Source: Flavobacterium dauae
GTDB lineage: Bacteria > Bacteroidota > Bacteroidia > Flavobacteriales > Flavobacteriaceae
NCBI RefSeq assembly: GCF_004151275.2
Contig: NZ_CP130821.1
Coordinates: 1,302,001 to 1,366,000, forward strand
Length of the DNA: 64,000 nt
Reading direction: 5' to 3'
In this document: in pieces, positions 1-8,663 of the stretch
How the letters are laid out: every line of letters begins with the position of its first letter
Position numbering within the stretch: position 1 is the stretch's first letter
The notes under the pieces: model-generated
Seen by the model: only the letters and a program-made list of their open reading frames with translations
Databases searched by the model: none
Told to the model about the DNA's origin: nothing
Position numbers and translations under genes: made by a program

Positions 1-1610
1 TGTTTAGGCACATAAAATAGTTTTGGGTTTGTATGATACAAGTTAACAGCATCTGACAATTGCCCAAGAATAAACGCAGTATATGGATGCGACGTTGTAT
101 AATAATCATCTATAAAATCAAGCACATAGGTATCTTCTAATTTATCTTCGATATAAGTGTTCTTGAAAATAGCAGATTGTAAAAACTGTTTAGAACTTTT
201 TCGCAATCCACGCATTACGTATTGTTTTCCTTCTTTATCTTCTAATCTTAAAGAAAGTGATTGATTTCCGCCCCCCGAAATAATTGGTTTCAATCCGCCG
301 TATAAGTTATCCAGGTCAGCCACCGGTGCATTAACATTTGTGCCATAAATACTGCGGTAATGCTGACCAAAAAGAAACTTGTAGGTTTTTGATTTCTGAG
401 TGGCTTTTAACGGATAAACCGATGCCTGAGTAGTGCTTTGCGTTACCGGCAAAAATTTTTTATTATAGTTGTCTGGTGACATAATTGTTTTTTGAAAAAC
501 AATGTCATTGCCTTCATTGGTTATTTTACGAAGTGCAACATCCACATTATTGTCGGCATAAATTTTCAAGGTTGCAAAACCTAAACTGCCAATAGAATAA
601 CTGGTTGGCTGTACGCTGCGTGCTTCTTCGGTTTTAGAACCTGCACCGCTAATTAACTGCTTAATACCGTTGTGTTCTATATATTGTAAATTGTGTTCGT
701 GACCTGATACAAAAACCACTTGTTCCTGATTTTTGGTTAAAGTGGTTAAACGATCTACTAACATTCGGTAATAAGTATATTGTATATCTGCCGGACTTGC
801 ACCTGATGTTTTTCGCAAATAATTACTAATAGTACCAAGTAGGGGTAAAGGAACATTTTTATACGGAAAAATGTGGTTGCGAAAAGAAAAATAACCACCG
901 TGAGAACCGTTTGTAATTATTGGATGATGAATGGCAACAACGGTAACTTTATTTTGATTTTTATTGATTAGACTTCTAAATTCTTCAAAAAAATCTTCAC
1001 GGGTTTTAACCACACTTTCTTCGTTAATGTTTGGATATTTATCCCAATTTTGAATAAACCATTCGCTATCAACAGTAATAATCGTCAGTTGATCGTTTAC
1101 TTCATAGCTGTCAATAGCGTCGTATTTTTTAGGTAAAAACGACTTTTTTCCTAATTTACTTTCAACGTAATTCTTTTGTTCGGTTAACCCTTCCAGGCCG
1201 TGATACCAATCGTGATTTCCGGCTAAAAAAATGGTTTTGCCATTTACATTTTTGGCTAAATTAATCTGGGCATTTAGTTTTTCTTCAGCCAAAGACCGGT
1301 TTTTATCGTCTGCTAAAGGCATACCCAAAGGATAAATATTATCGCCTATAAAAAGCAACGTTTTATCATTGTTGTTTTGCTGCAAATAATTTTTTACGGT
1401 TTGTAATAACTGTTGTCCCTTTACCTCATTGGCATTACCGGCATCACCTACCACAACTATTTCGTGCAATAATTTTCCTTTACTTTCGTTAGTAATCATA
1501 TCGCGAGAAAAATCTTTTCCAATTTGTTCATGAAAAGAAGCACAAGCGTTAAACAAATAAATGATCAAAGCAAAGACAGAAATTTTTGCAATATGTAAGT
1601 TAAATTTCAT
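1..1610 (-). CDS. Lipoprotein metallophosphoesterase (calcineurin-like), 3' end outside window
   Basis: Partial gene: it begins at ATG 1610 on the minus strand and is still open at base 1, giving at least 536 codons. The N-terminus is a lipoprotein signal peptide with lipobox FNAC at about residues 20-23, so the product is probably anchored facing the periplasm or outer membrane. The calcineurin-type phosphoesterase signature is seen in order: GDAGN, GDNIYP, GNHDWYHG, HHPI and GHEHN, which provide the metal ligands. A long C-terminal extension after about residue 300 is typical of Bacteroidota members of this family. Substrate is unknown. It is divergent from the HD-PycTM gene, with only 25 bp between the two start codons, so its promoter must lie inside that gene. 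Confidence 0.85.
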   Translation of the reverse strand, partial: MKFNLHIAKISVFALIIYLFNACASFHEQIGKDFSRDMITNESKGKLLHEIVVVGDAGNANEVKGQQLLQTVKNYLQQNNNDKTLLFIGDNIYPLGMPLADDKNRSLAEEKLNAQINLAKNVNGKTIFLAGNHDWYHGLEGLTEQKNYVESKLGKKSFLPKKYDAIDSYEVNDQLTIITVDSEWFIQNWDKYPNINEESVVKTREDFFEEFRSLINKNQNKVTVVAIHHPIITNGSHGGYFSFRNHIFPYKNVPLPLLGTISNYLRKTSGASPADIQYTYYRMLVDRLTTLTKNQEQVVFVSGHEHNLQYIEHNGIKQLISGAGSKTEEARSVQPTSYSIGSLGFATLKIYADNNVDVALRKITNEGNDIVFQKTIMSPDNYNKKFLPVTQSTTQASVYPLKATQKSKTYKFLFGQHYRSIYGTNVNAPVADLDNLYGGLKPIISGGGNQSLSLRLEDKEGKQYVMRGLRKSSKQFLQSAIFKNTYIEDKLEDTYVLDFIDDYYTTSHPYTAFILGQLSDAVNLYHTNPKLFYVPK

Positions 1611-1635
1611 AATTTTAATTTGTAAAAAATCATCA

Positions 1636-2817
1636 ATGGAACTTTTATCAAAAGCCGAAGCATATATTTTCAACCTTTTCAAAGATAAACTATCTTCTGA
1701 ATATATTTATCATGATTATTTGCATACTTTACGTGTGGTAACTGCAATAAACGAATTAATAACCGGTGAACATATTTTAGAACCCGATGCTACCCATTTA
1801 AAGCTTGCCGCCTGGTTTCACGATTCGGGATACATTTACGGAGCTGAGAATCACGAAGAAAAAAGCTGTGAGATCTTTAAAAATTTTATTAAAGAAAATG
1901 ATACTCAAGATATTTCTGTTGATGCTGTTTGCCATTTAATTTTAGCAACCAAATGCAATTATATACCTTGTAATTTGTTGGAAATGTGTATAAAAGATGC
2001 GGATTTTTACCATTTTACTTTAGAAAATTATAATGATGTTTGTGTTTTATTAAGACAGGAACTGGAAACTGTTTTTGATAACGAAATGACTGATGTTGAA
2101 TGGTGTAAGCAAAATTTAAATGTTTTAACCAAACAACATTATTACTTTACCGATTATGCCAAAAAAAACTGGCAACCTAAAAAAGAACAAACCATTTTTG
2201 CCATTAGAGAAAATTTAAAAAAACAGCAATCTGACAAAAAGGGAAAAAATAAACAGATAAAAGAGAAAAAACTCGAGAAATTAGAACGTCCTGAACGGGG
2301 TATTGATACGCTGTTTCGGGTTACATTAAACAATCACACACAATTAAGTGCCATTGCCGATAGTAAAGCCAATATTTTACTGTCGGTAAATTCAATCATC
2401 ATATCTATTTCATTAACGGCAATTATTCCAAAATTAGACAATCCAAATAACGCACATTTAATTATACCTACTTTTTTATTGCTGATTTTTAGTGTAATAA
2501 CGATTGTTTATACCATTTTGGCAACAAAACCTAAAGTAAGTACCAACGCTAATATTAAAAACGATATAGAAACGCGCAAAGCAAATATTTTATTTTTTGG
2601 TAACTTTCATCAGTTGCATTTACAAGAGTTTAACGATGCAATGAACGATTTAATGAAAGACCGTGCTTATTTATACGACACACTAATAAAAGATTTATAT
2701 TATTTAGGTTTGGTATTAAATAAAAAATATAAAATGCTAAGCATTTCTTATACTGTTTTTATGATAGGAATCATCGTATCGGTATCGGCATTTTGTTTGG
2801 CTTTTATTCGGTTGTAG
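1636..2817 (+). CDS. HD-domain phosphohydrolase fused to a Pycsar-effector-type membrane domain (PycTM/DUF5706)
   Basis: I chose ATG 1636 (393 aa, MELLSKAEAY...); a longer frame from 1561 would overlap the divergent gene by 50 bp. Residues 20-160 look like an HD phosphohydrolase: H26/H30 in YHDYLHTLRVV, then the H62-D63 pair in AAWFHDSGY, and a later KDADFYHF. A lysine-rich linker (about 190-225) follows. The C-terminal third matches the PycTM family: the conserved HTQLSAIADSKANILL stretch, then a hydrophobic hairpin (about 255-312) and a final membrane helix (about 370-393). PycTM proteins are known as membrane effectors of cCMP/cUMP-based Pycsar antiphage systems, but no cyclase gene lies within this window next to it. 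HD fusions of this kind may have a housekeeping role in Flavobacteriia; function here is inferred only. Confidence 0.8.
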   Translation: MELLSKAEAYIFNLFKDKLSSEYIYHDYLHTLRVVTAINELITGEHILEPDATHLKLAAWFHDSGYIYGAENHEEKSCEIFKNFIKENDTQDISVDAVCHLILATKCNYIPCNLLEMCIKDADFYHFTLENYNDVCVLLRQELETVFDNEMTDVEWCKQNLNVLTKQHYYFTDYAKKNWQPKKEQTIFAIRENLKKQQSDKKGKNKQIKEKKLEKLERPERGIDTLFRVTLNNHTQLSAIADSKANILLSVNSIIISISLTAIIPKLDNPNNAHLIIPTFLLLIFSVITIVYTILATKPKVSTNANIKNDIETRKANILFFGNFHQLHLQEFNDAMNDLMKDRAYLYDTLIKDLYYLGLVLNKKYKMLSISYTVFMIGIIVSVSAFCLAFIRL

Positions 2818-5197
2818 TTACATAATTAATAAAATCGGTATAAGAATAAATAGTGAAATTGTCTGTATTAAAATTTGAATTAATGGTTAAACGAATGGCT
2901 TGTAAATTGGTAATGTCTTGTAAATTTTCAACCTCTACAAATTCAATTTCATTAAAAAAATATCCTTTATATTGTAAAAACTGAATATAATTCAAATAAT
3001 CGCTTTTATCATTTTCGTTTAAATAAACAATGGTAAGTTTGTGCGGTTGTACTAAACGTTCGTTCGTGTTTTTTACCATTGCTTTTGCCAAACGTTTTTT
3101 CATAAGTTCATAACGGATATCGTCATTACTTTCAACGTCGAAACGTTTTTCGTCCATTCTAAATTTAATAGCAATAGGATCGCTAAAAACCATAATCAGG
3201 CTGGTTAAATCCATATTAAAAGCTAAGTTTTTTTTGGTTTGTTCGTGTAACATAACCATTTTGCACATTACCTGCATTTGCCATAAACGCAAGTTGTATA
3301 AATACATAGAATCGTAGATTTGTGTAGGTGTAATACTGCTGCCAATAAACAAATTATGTTCCACGCCATCGGTTCTAAAACGTTCAAAATAATGCGGATA
3401 CACTTTTTGAAGTGCAATTTGTTCGGAATCTAAAATTTCGGTCAAATTTTTATTAATTGTTTGTATCGCTAAATCGTACTTTTTACGTTCGTGCCAAAAA
3501 CACTGGTGTTTTTCATCTAACTGTTCCCAATACTTTTGAATACGTTTTTTATATTCCGATCTATCGTTTAGCTGTTTAAATAAAGGGTGGATCGTATCTG
3601 TTATATATCTGTGAATTTGAGCTTCGGCAATAAATTGTTGTGTTTTTAACTGTTTTTGAAAATATCCGATTTCATTAATGCGTTGTTGAAAAAGAAAGGT
3701 TTCTTCGTTAGGTTTAATGTATTCCAGTACATTTAAAATTTCTTTTAACTGCTTATTTAAATCGGCAAGGGTTGCTTTGTTTCTAAATTTTGTTGACGAT
3801 TGAATATCTGTCTCTCCATATAACGGAAAAATGTTTTCAAATTCAATTTCTTTTAAAACCGTTGCGGTATTGTGTTTTTTTGCAAAATAATAATTCTTTG
3901 CCTGTGCTTCAAATTTCCAGTTAACACTTGGGTGTATGGTAGTATATTCGCGCTGAATAATCGCGTCTAACTCGTTTTTAATATCGTTGTGGTATCGTTC
4001 AAAAGTATCGCGTAATAGTGGCATTACGTCATTTAATTTATTTGCGTTAATGGTGTGCAATGCGTAAGGCACGGGACTATACAATTCAATATATGCCTGA
4101 AAACCATCGGTTTTGTTAACGGGTGCCAGTATAAAACTGCGTACACCTTGTTTTTGTAGATAATCTAAATACGGTATCCATTCTTTATTTTTGTGTAATT
4201 CTAAAATATCGGTAATACAATAATATCCTTTGATTGATTTTATTGCGTTGAAGAATTTTTGGGCTGCATTAAAAACATCTTTCCCAACTTTTTTGTCCAT
4301 AATATCAAAAACACTTTGAAGCTCAACCCTGGCAGGAAGTTCAATGAAATTTCTTGATTCATTATGTAGGAAAAAAACGCCGAAATCGATAGTGTTTAAT
4401 TTAAAAAAAGAACGGAAAATACTTTGAGCTGTTGATACACTTAATTGTTCCTGACCGGCTTTTAACAAGTTTGTTTTAATATTTGAGATGCTGTTTTCTA
4501 TAGTAACTTCAAATAGCGTTAGGATTCCGAATCCTTTTAAAATCCAGCTGTGCTGCGGAAATTTCTGTTTCCATAGAGCAATATTGTCAAAGCTGTTTTT
4601 TAATAATTTGATGTCGTCTTGCGTAATTTTCAAAGCATCTTTTGTGGGAATCAGTTCACAAAAATCGCCGTTGTAAATAATCCTGTAATGACGGATAATT
4701 CCGTTTTTATCAGGAATGTCATAGAAAAGTGGCCGACTCATATCAAAATTTTCTCCGTAATGTGTGTTTAAAATTAAGCAGCAGCTAAAAATATAATATT
4801 GATCGTTTGTAAAATCACGAATGTTAATTTCAAATTCTTCTCCCGCATCGTTTATGATTTGTTGAAAACGCTTGGTAAAATTGAAATTAAAGTTCTGAAA
4901 AGGTAAACTTACCGCCTTAATTTCATTGTATGTTAAAGCCGTTGGAAACAAATCTGCCAGTAGATTGTGAATTAAATTTAAATTCTCATAAATGATTTTT
5001 TTGTGGGTAATACCGGTATATAATTCAGGAATTTTGGCTACTTCATTTAACAGTGACTGTGCATAAATTGATCTGTAAGGAGCATCGTTTTCTTTAGCAA
5101 TTTCTTTCAAAGCATCAATAACCTTGTGAAAAGATATTACTGATTTAAACGGACTGACATTAAAATAATCTATATCTAAATCGGAATTTTTTTCCAT
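2804..5197 (-). CDS. Large GAF-domain protein
   Basis: 797 aa, no signal peptide and no obvious membrane segment, so probably cytoplasmic. The central part (about residues 255-410: SIFRSFFKLNTIDFGVFFLH through the ILAPVNKTDGFQAYIELYS stretch) has the alternating strand/helix look of a GAF domain, a fold that binds small ligands such as cyclic nucleotides or senses redox state. The remaining helical regions (450-600, with charged heptad-like stretches) are not recognised. I know this as a Bacteroidota family annotated only as GAF domain-containing protein. No kinase, cyclase or phosphodiesterase output domain is visible. It is convergent with the HD-PycTM gene and overlaps its 3' end by 14 bp. 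Ligand and role unknown. Confidence 0.7.
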   Translation of the reverse strand: MEKNSDLDIDYFNVSPFKSVISFHKVIDALKEIAKENDAPYRSIYAQSLLNEVAKIPELYTGITHKKIIYENLNLIHNLLADLFPTALTYNEIKAVSLPFQNFNFNFTKRFQQIINDAGEEFEINIRDFTNDQYYIFSCCLILNTHYGENFDMSRPLFYDIPDKNGIIRHYRIIYNGDFCELIPTKDALKITQDDIKLLKNSFDNIALWKQKFPQHSWILKGFGILTLFEVTIENSISNIKTNLLKAGQEQLSVSTAQSIFRSFFKLNTIDFGVFFLHNESRNFIELPARVELQSVFDIMDKKVGKDVFNAAQKFFNAIKSIKGYYCITDILELHKNKEWIPYLDYLQKQGVRSFILAPVNKTDGFQAYIELYSPVPYALHTINANKLNDVMPLLRDTFERYHNDIKNELDAIIQREYTTIHPSVNWKFEAQAKNYYFAKKHNTATVLKEIEFENIFPLYGETDIQSSTKFRNKATLADLNKQLKEILNVLEYIKPNEETFLFQQRINEIGYFQKQLKTQQFIAEAQIHRYITDTIHPLFKQLNDRSEYKKRIQKYWEQLDEKHQCFWHERKKYDLAIQTINKNLTEILDSEQIALQKVYPHYFERFRTDGVEHNLFIGSSITPTQIYDSMYLYNLRLWQMQVMCKMVMLHEQTKKNLAFNMDLTSLIMVFSDPIAIKFRMDEKRFDVESNDDIRYELMKKRLAKAMVKNTNERLVQPHKLTIVYLNENDKSDYLNYIQFLQYKGYFFNEIEFVEVENLQDITNLQAIRLTINSNFNTDNFTIYSYTDFINYVTTTE

Positions 5198-5256
5198 ACT
5201 AAAAGCTTTTATAACAAAATTACGCTTTTTAACGTTATCTCTTAAAACGATTTTTT

Positions 5257-5290
5257 TAGTTAATAAACTATTTTTATAGTTGTATAACTA
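5257..5290. promoter_or_regulatory. Two tandem BlaI-like operators
   Basis: Two copies of the palindrome TAGTT-N4-AACTA lie at 5257-5270 (TAGTTAATAAACTA) and 5277-5290 (TAGTTGTATAACTA), exactly 20 bp apart, about two helical turns. The second overlaps the -33 TTG of the promoter. BlaI/MecI repressors are dimeric winged-helix proteins that bind short palindromes upstream of their own gene; the sequence here differs from the classical TACA/TGTA type, so the assignment is inference from position and symmetry. Confidence 0.6.
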
Positions 5291-5309
5291 GTTTTTTAGT
5301 TTATATTTG
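5280..5309 (+). promoter_or_regulatory. Promoter of the blaI-blaR1 pair
   Basis: A Bacteroidota-type promoter: -33 TTG at 5280-5282 and -7 TATATTTG at 5302-5309, separated by 19 nt. The -33 element lies inside the second operator palindrome, which would let a bound repressor block the sigma factor. Confidence 0.65.
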
Positions 5310-5327
5310 TAGTGTAAAATAAAAGTT

Positions 5328-5690
5328 ATGGAAAAATTAACAAACAAAGAAGAAGAAATAATGCAGGTAATTTGGCAGTTAAAAAAAGCATTTGTAAATG
5401 ATATTTTAGAAGAAATGCCAGAACCTAAGCCGCATTACAACACGCTTTCAACCATTGTTCGGTTATTAGAAGAAAAAGGATTTGTGGCACATAAAAGTTA
5501 CGGAAAATCGCATCAGTATTATCCCGTTATTGATTTAGAAGCGTATCGCAGTGTTTTTGTAACCGATTCTATAAAGAAATATTTTGGCAATTCGGTTTCA
5601 AATTTGGTGAATTACTTTGTAAAAGAAGAAAAATTAACCGAAACTGAGATTAAAGAATTAATGAAAATTATCGAAAACAATAAAAAATAG
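5328..5690 (+). CDS. BlaI/MecI/CopY family transcriptional repressor
   Basis: 120 aa, the usual size for the family. The N-terminal winged helix-turn-helix is recognisable (MEKLTNKEEEIMQVIWQLKK, then HYNTLSTIVRLLEEKGFVAH), followed by a short dimerisation tail (about 80-120). Family members repress their own operon and are inactivated by proteolysis after signalling from a BlaR1/MecR1-type membrane metalloprotease; the next gene, 4 nt downstream, encodes such a protein. In Bacteroidota these pairs are common and mostly not linked to beta-lactam resistance; no beta-lactamase gene is nearby here, so the target beyond autoregulation is unknown. Confidence 0.9.
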   Translation: MEKLTNKEEEIMQVIWQLKKAFVNDILEEMPEPKPHYNTLSTIVRLLEEKGFVAHKSYGKSHQYYPVIDLEAYRSVFVTDSIKKYFGNSVSNLVNYFVKEEKLTETEIKELMKIIENNKK

Positions 5691-5694
5691 ACTT

Positions 5695-8220
5695 ATGAAT
5701 CCAGTTGTTTTATATCTTTTAAAAGTAAATGTTTTACTGATTGTATGTTGGTTTTTTTATCGTTTGTTTTTACAAAAAGAAACTTTTTACAATACCATTC
5801 GGTGGTATTTTATCAGTTCTGTTTTACTTGCTTTTGTTCTTCCGTTAATTACTTACACAAAAACGGTAATTATTGAACAAACACCGGTTTTTAATGATTT
5901 AAATTGGGAAAACACTATTTTACCAGAAACAATGGCACTACAACCTGAACCTGCTTTTTGGGAAACAATAAATTGGCAATCGGTGGTTTTATACATTTTA
6001 TTGGCGGTGAGTATTTGCTGCGTAGTAAAATCGGTTTACCAGATATTAAAGTTGTATATCAGTATTGAGAAGTTGCCTATTTTAAACAATTCGCAGATTA
6101 AAATTACCGATAATCAACAAAATATTTATTCTTTTTATCAATGGATCGTTGTTCCCGAAAACAAACTTTCTGCTGCTAATTTAGAAATGATTTTAGCACA
6201 CGAAAAAATCCATCTTAACCAAAAACACACTTTTGATTTGATTTTTATTGAATTAGTTTCAGCTGTTTTCTGGTTCAACCCATTGATAAAAAAACTTCAG
6301 AAAGACGTCAATACTAATTTAGAATTTATTGTTGACGAAAAAATGATTGATTTATACGAACCTGTTCTGTATCAAAAAAGTCTTTTAAACGAACATTGCA
6401 ATTACACGTTAAAATACATAAACGCTTTTAATACCAGCGATTTAAAAAAACGAATTATTCAATTAAACACTCAAAAATCAAAAAAAATGAAAAAATTAAA
6501 ATTTTTAGTAGCCGCCCCGGTTTTGGTAACCTTTTTCGCATTGTTTCAAATAGAAACAGTGGCACAAATTAAAACCATTGAAGTACAGGAAGTATCAGAA
6601 AATAATGAAAAAGAAGATTCTTTTTACATACAAATTCACAGTAAATATGATGATACTTATTATGAGCGAACAACAAAAATGCTGAAAGATAAATATGATT
6701 TAGATGTGAAGTTTTATGATTTAAAACGAAACAAAAATGGGGAGTTAACACGCTTAGCAGTTTCTTATTATTCCAATAATATCCGCAATATAATAGGTAA
6801 TTATTTAAGCGAAAGTAATACACCCATTGAGCCTTTTCAACTTCATATTTATAAAAAAGATAATGAATATTTTATTGAAAATGGTTTAAAAAGTGATGAA
6901 GAATCTGAAACTGTAAACATTGTTTTAGATGAAACAAAAACTCAAAATCAATTTTCATTTAACGCAGAAACTTTAAAAACAGACAGAAAAGTGTTTGATG
7001 AGGTTGTTAAAAGATATTCTATTACGGTAGATGATGTTCCGATGACAAAAAAACAACTGGAAAAATTCGACAATTCAAAAATTCAATCGATTAATTTGGA
7101 TATAGATCAAACAGGAAAAAAGAATGTTACTACCGTAAATCTTTTTACGAAAATGCCTGAAATATATGTCAATAATCAAAAAACTGATTTAGAAAAAGAT
7201 TTAGAAATACTACTTTCTGACAGAAGAGCTTTTGACAGAGTTGCATCAAAATATCCAATTTATGTAGATGATGTACTTATGTCTAAAAAAGAATTAAAGA
7301 ATTTTGATACAAAAAAAATAAGATCAGTATATGTTGATAAAGATGTAACAGAAATTAAATTGACAACAAAAACCAGTGATACCGAAACATTTTTCTTCAA
7401 AATTGCAGATGAGAACAATTTAAAAGCTGAAAGAGGCTTTGATTTTAATAAAGAAGGAAGTATTAAAATTAATGGTAAAAACGCTACTTTAGAAGAATTA
7501 AAACAACACATTGATGCTGAAAATAAGAAAAAAGATTCTCGTTTTGTGGTAAAAAACGCACAAATACAGAAAAAAAATGATGAAGTTACTTATATAACCC
7601 TTAAAGGGATAGGAAGTGTGTCTAACAAAAATATAGTTTATATTATTGATGGAAAAGAATCAAAAGCTGAAAATTTTTCTAAGATACATCCTAATGATAT
7701 TGATCGCATTGATGTGTTAAAAGATCAAAAATCGATTGAAAAATACGGTGATAAAGCCAAAGACGGGGTAATTATAGTAACTACAAAATCTAAAAAAGAA
7801 GTTTCGTTACAACAAAAAAAAGCTACTTTAAAAGCAAGAAAATTAGCAATGCAAAAGCGAGAACGAGTTATAAATGAAAGTAAAGAGAAAATTCTTCAGC
7901 GAAAAATAGAAAGAGAAAACCTTAGAAAAGAGTTAACTACAAAAAAAGATGAAATTCAAAAAAATGTTGAACGCCGTAAAAAAGAAATCGAAAAATTAAG
8001 ACAAGAACAAGAAAAATTGAGAAAAAATCATAAATATGTTACTGTTTCAAATAAAGATGATAGCAAACTACTTGAAAAAGATTACGAAACGGTAAATGCT
8101 ATTTTTAAAGATTTAAAAGATATTAAAAAGATAGAAGATGAAAATATTAAAATTACTTCTATTTCAGCATCTATCACAAGAGATGACGGTACAAAAATTG
8201 AAATAGCAGAAAAGTATTAG
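5695..8220 (+). CDS. BlaR1-like M56 membrane metallopeptidase with repeated plug-like C-terminal domain
   Basis: 841 aa. Residues 1-140 hold several membrane helices, followed by the M56 zinc motif H169-E-K-I-H173 in LAHEKIHLNQKH and the helix around FWFNPLIKKLQ. A further membrane helix (about 265-288) leads to a long extracytoplasmic region. That region contains two clearly related units (about 427-475 and 506-555) sharing VDDV-M-(T/S)KK-L-FD-KI-S, and a third more diverged one near 630-690 ending in DRIDVLKDQKSIEKYG followed by GVIIVTTK, which is the signature of a TonB-receptor plug. A very charged coiled-coil (about 695-790) follows. It presumably senses an envelope signal and triggers loss of the BlaI-type repressor encoded just upstream. 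The signal is not known; beta-lactam sensing is not supported because no penicillin-binding domain is seen. Confidence 0.85.
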   Translation: MNPVVLYLLKVNVLLIVCWFFYRLFLQKETFYNTIRWYFISSVLLAFVLPLITYTKTVIIEQTPVFNDLNWENTILPETMALQPEPAFWETINWQSVVLYILLAVSICCVVKSVYQILKLYISIEKLPILNNSQIKITDNQQNIYSFYQWIVVPENKLSAANLEMILAHEKIHLNQKHTFDLIFIELVSAVFWFNPLIKKLQKDVNTNLEFIVDEKMIDLYEPVLYQKSLLNEHCNYTLKYINAFNTSDLKKRIIQLNTQKSKKMKKLKFLVAAPVLVTFFALFQIETVAQIKTIEVQEVSENNEKEDSFYIQIHSKYDDTYYERTTKMLKDKYDLDVKFYDLKRNKNGELTRLAVSYYSNNIRNIIGNYLSESNTPIEPFQLHIYKKDNEYFIENGLKSDEESETVNIVLDETKTQNQFSFNAETLKTDRKVFDEVVKRYSITVDDVPMTKKQLEKFDNSKIQSINLDIDQTGKKNVTTVNLFTKMPEIYVNNQKTDLEKDLEILLSDRRAFDRVASKYPIYVDDVLMSKKELKNFDTKKIRSVYVDKDVTEIKLTTKTSDTETFFFKIADENNLKAERGFDFNKEGSIKINGKNATLEELKQHIDAENKKKDSRFVVKNAQIQKKNDEVTYITLKGIGSVSNKNIVYIIDGKESKAENFSKIHPNDIDRIDVLKDQKSIEKYGDKAKDGVIIVTTKSKKEVSLQQKKATLKARKLAMQKRERVINESKEKILQRKIERENLRKELTTKKDEIQKNVERRKKEIEKLRQEQEKLRKNHKYVTVSNKDDSKLLEKDYETVNAIFKDLKDIKKIEDENIKITSISASITRDDGTKIEIAEKY

Positions 8221-8312
8221 GTACTATATCTAAACGGTGTAAGTTTGGATCAAGCTCAAAACCTGGGGGAAGATTAATAAAAAAAACAGATATTTGCTAA
8301 AAACAATTAAGC

Positions 8313-8663
8313 TTGGAAGCATATCTAGAATTATTAAAACTTATTTTACCTACCTTTTTGGTTGATCATTTTGATTTGAACTCTTTTAAAAATTCAGAAG
8401 AAAACCTACATCTATATTTTGAAGAAAAATTAAGCCCTCCAAAAGAGTTTAACTCTGAAGATTTAGTATCTAAAGGTTTTTTGGATGAAATTACCATTCA
8501 AGACTTTCCTCTTAGAGGCAAGCTTGTTTATTTACACATTAAACGCCGTCGTTGGACAAACAAAAACACCGGCGAAATAGTTAAAAGAAATTGGCAGTTA
8601 GTAGCTAAAGGAACCCGTATGACGCAAGAATTTGCGGCTTTTTTAAAAGAAATTAATAGATAA
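8313..8663 (+). CDS. ISAon1-type transposase, N-terminal region (ORF A)
   Basis: 116 aa from a TTG start. The sequence (MEAYLELLKLILPTFLVDHF at the start, KRRRWTNKNTGEIVKRNW in the middle) matches what I know as the ISAon1 family transposase N-terminal region, commonly annotated separately from the catalytic part. The basic middle segment is a likely DNA-binding region for the terminal repeats. The downstream catalytic frame is in the +1 phase and is open from 8647, so the two frames overlap by 17 bases. Whether the two act as separate proteins or are joined by frameshifting cannot be decided from one copy. Confidence 0.8.
   Translation: MEAYLELLKLILPTFLVDHFDLNSFKNSEENLHLYFEEKLSPPKEFNSEDLVSKGFLDEITIQDFPLRGKLVYLHIKRRRWTNKNTGEIVKRNWQLVAKGTRMTQEFAAFLKEINR

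Noticed and set aside
5328..8220. Beta-lactam resistance regulation
   Set aside because: The repressor/protease pair resembles BlaI/BlaR1, but no penicillin-binding sensor domain and no beta-lactamase gene are present.
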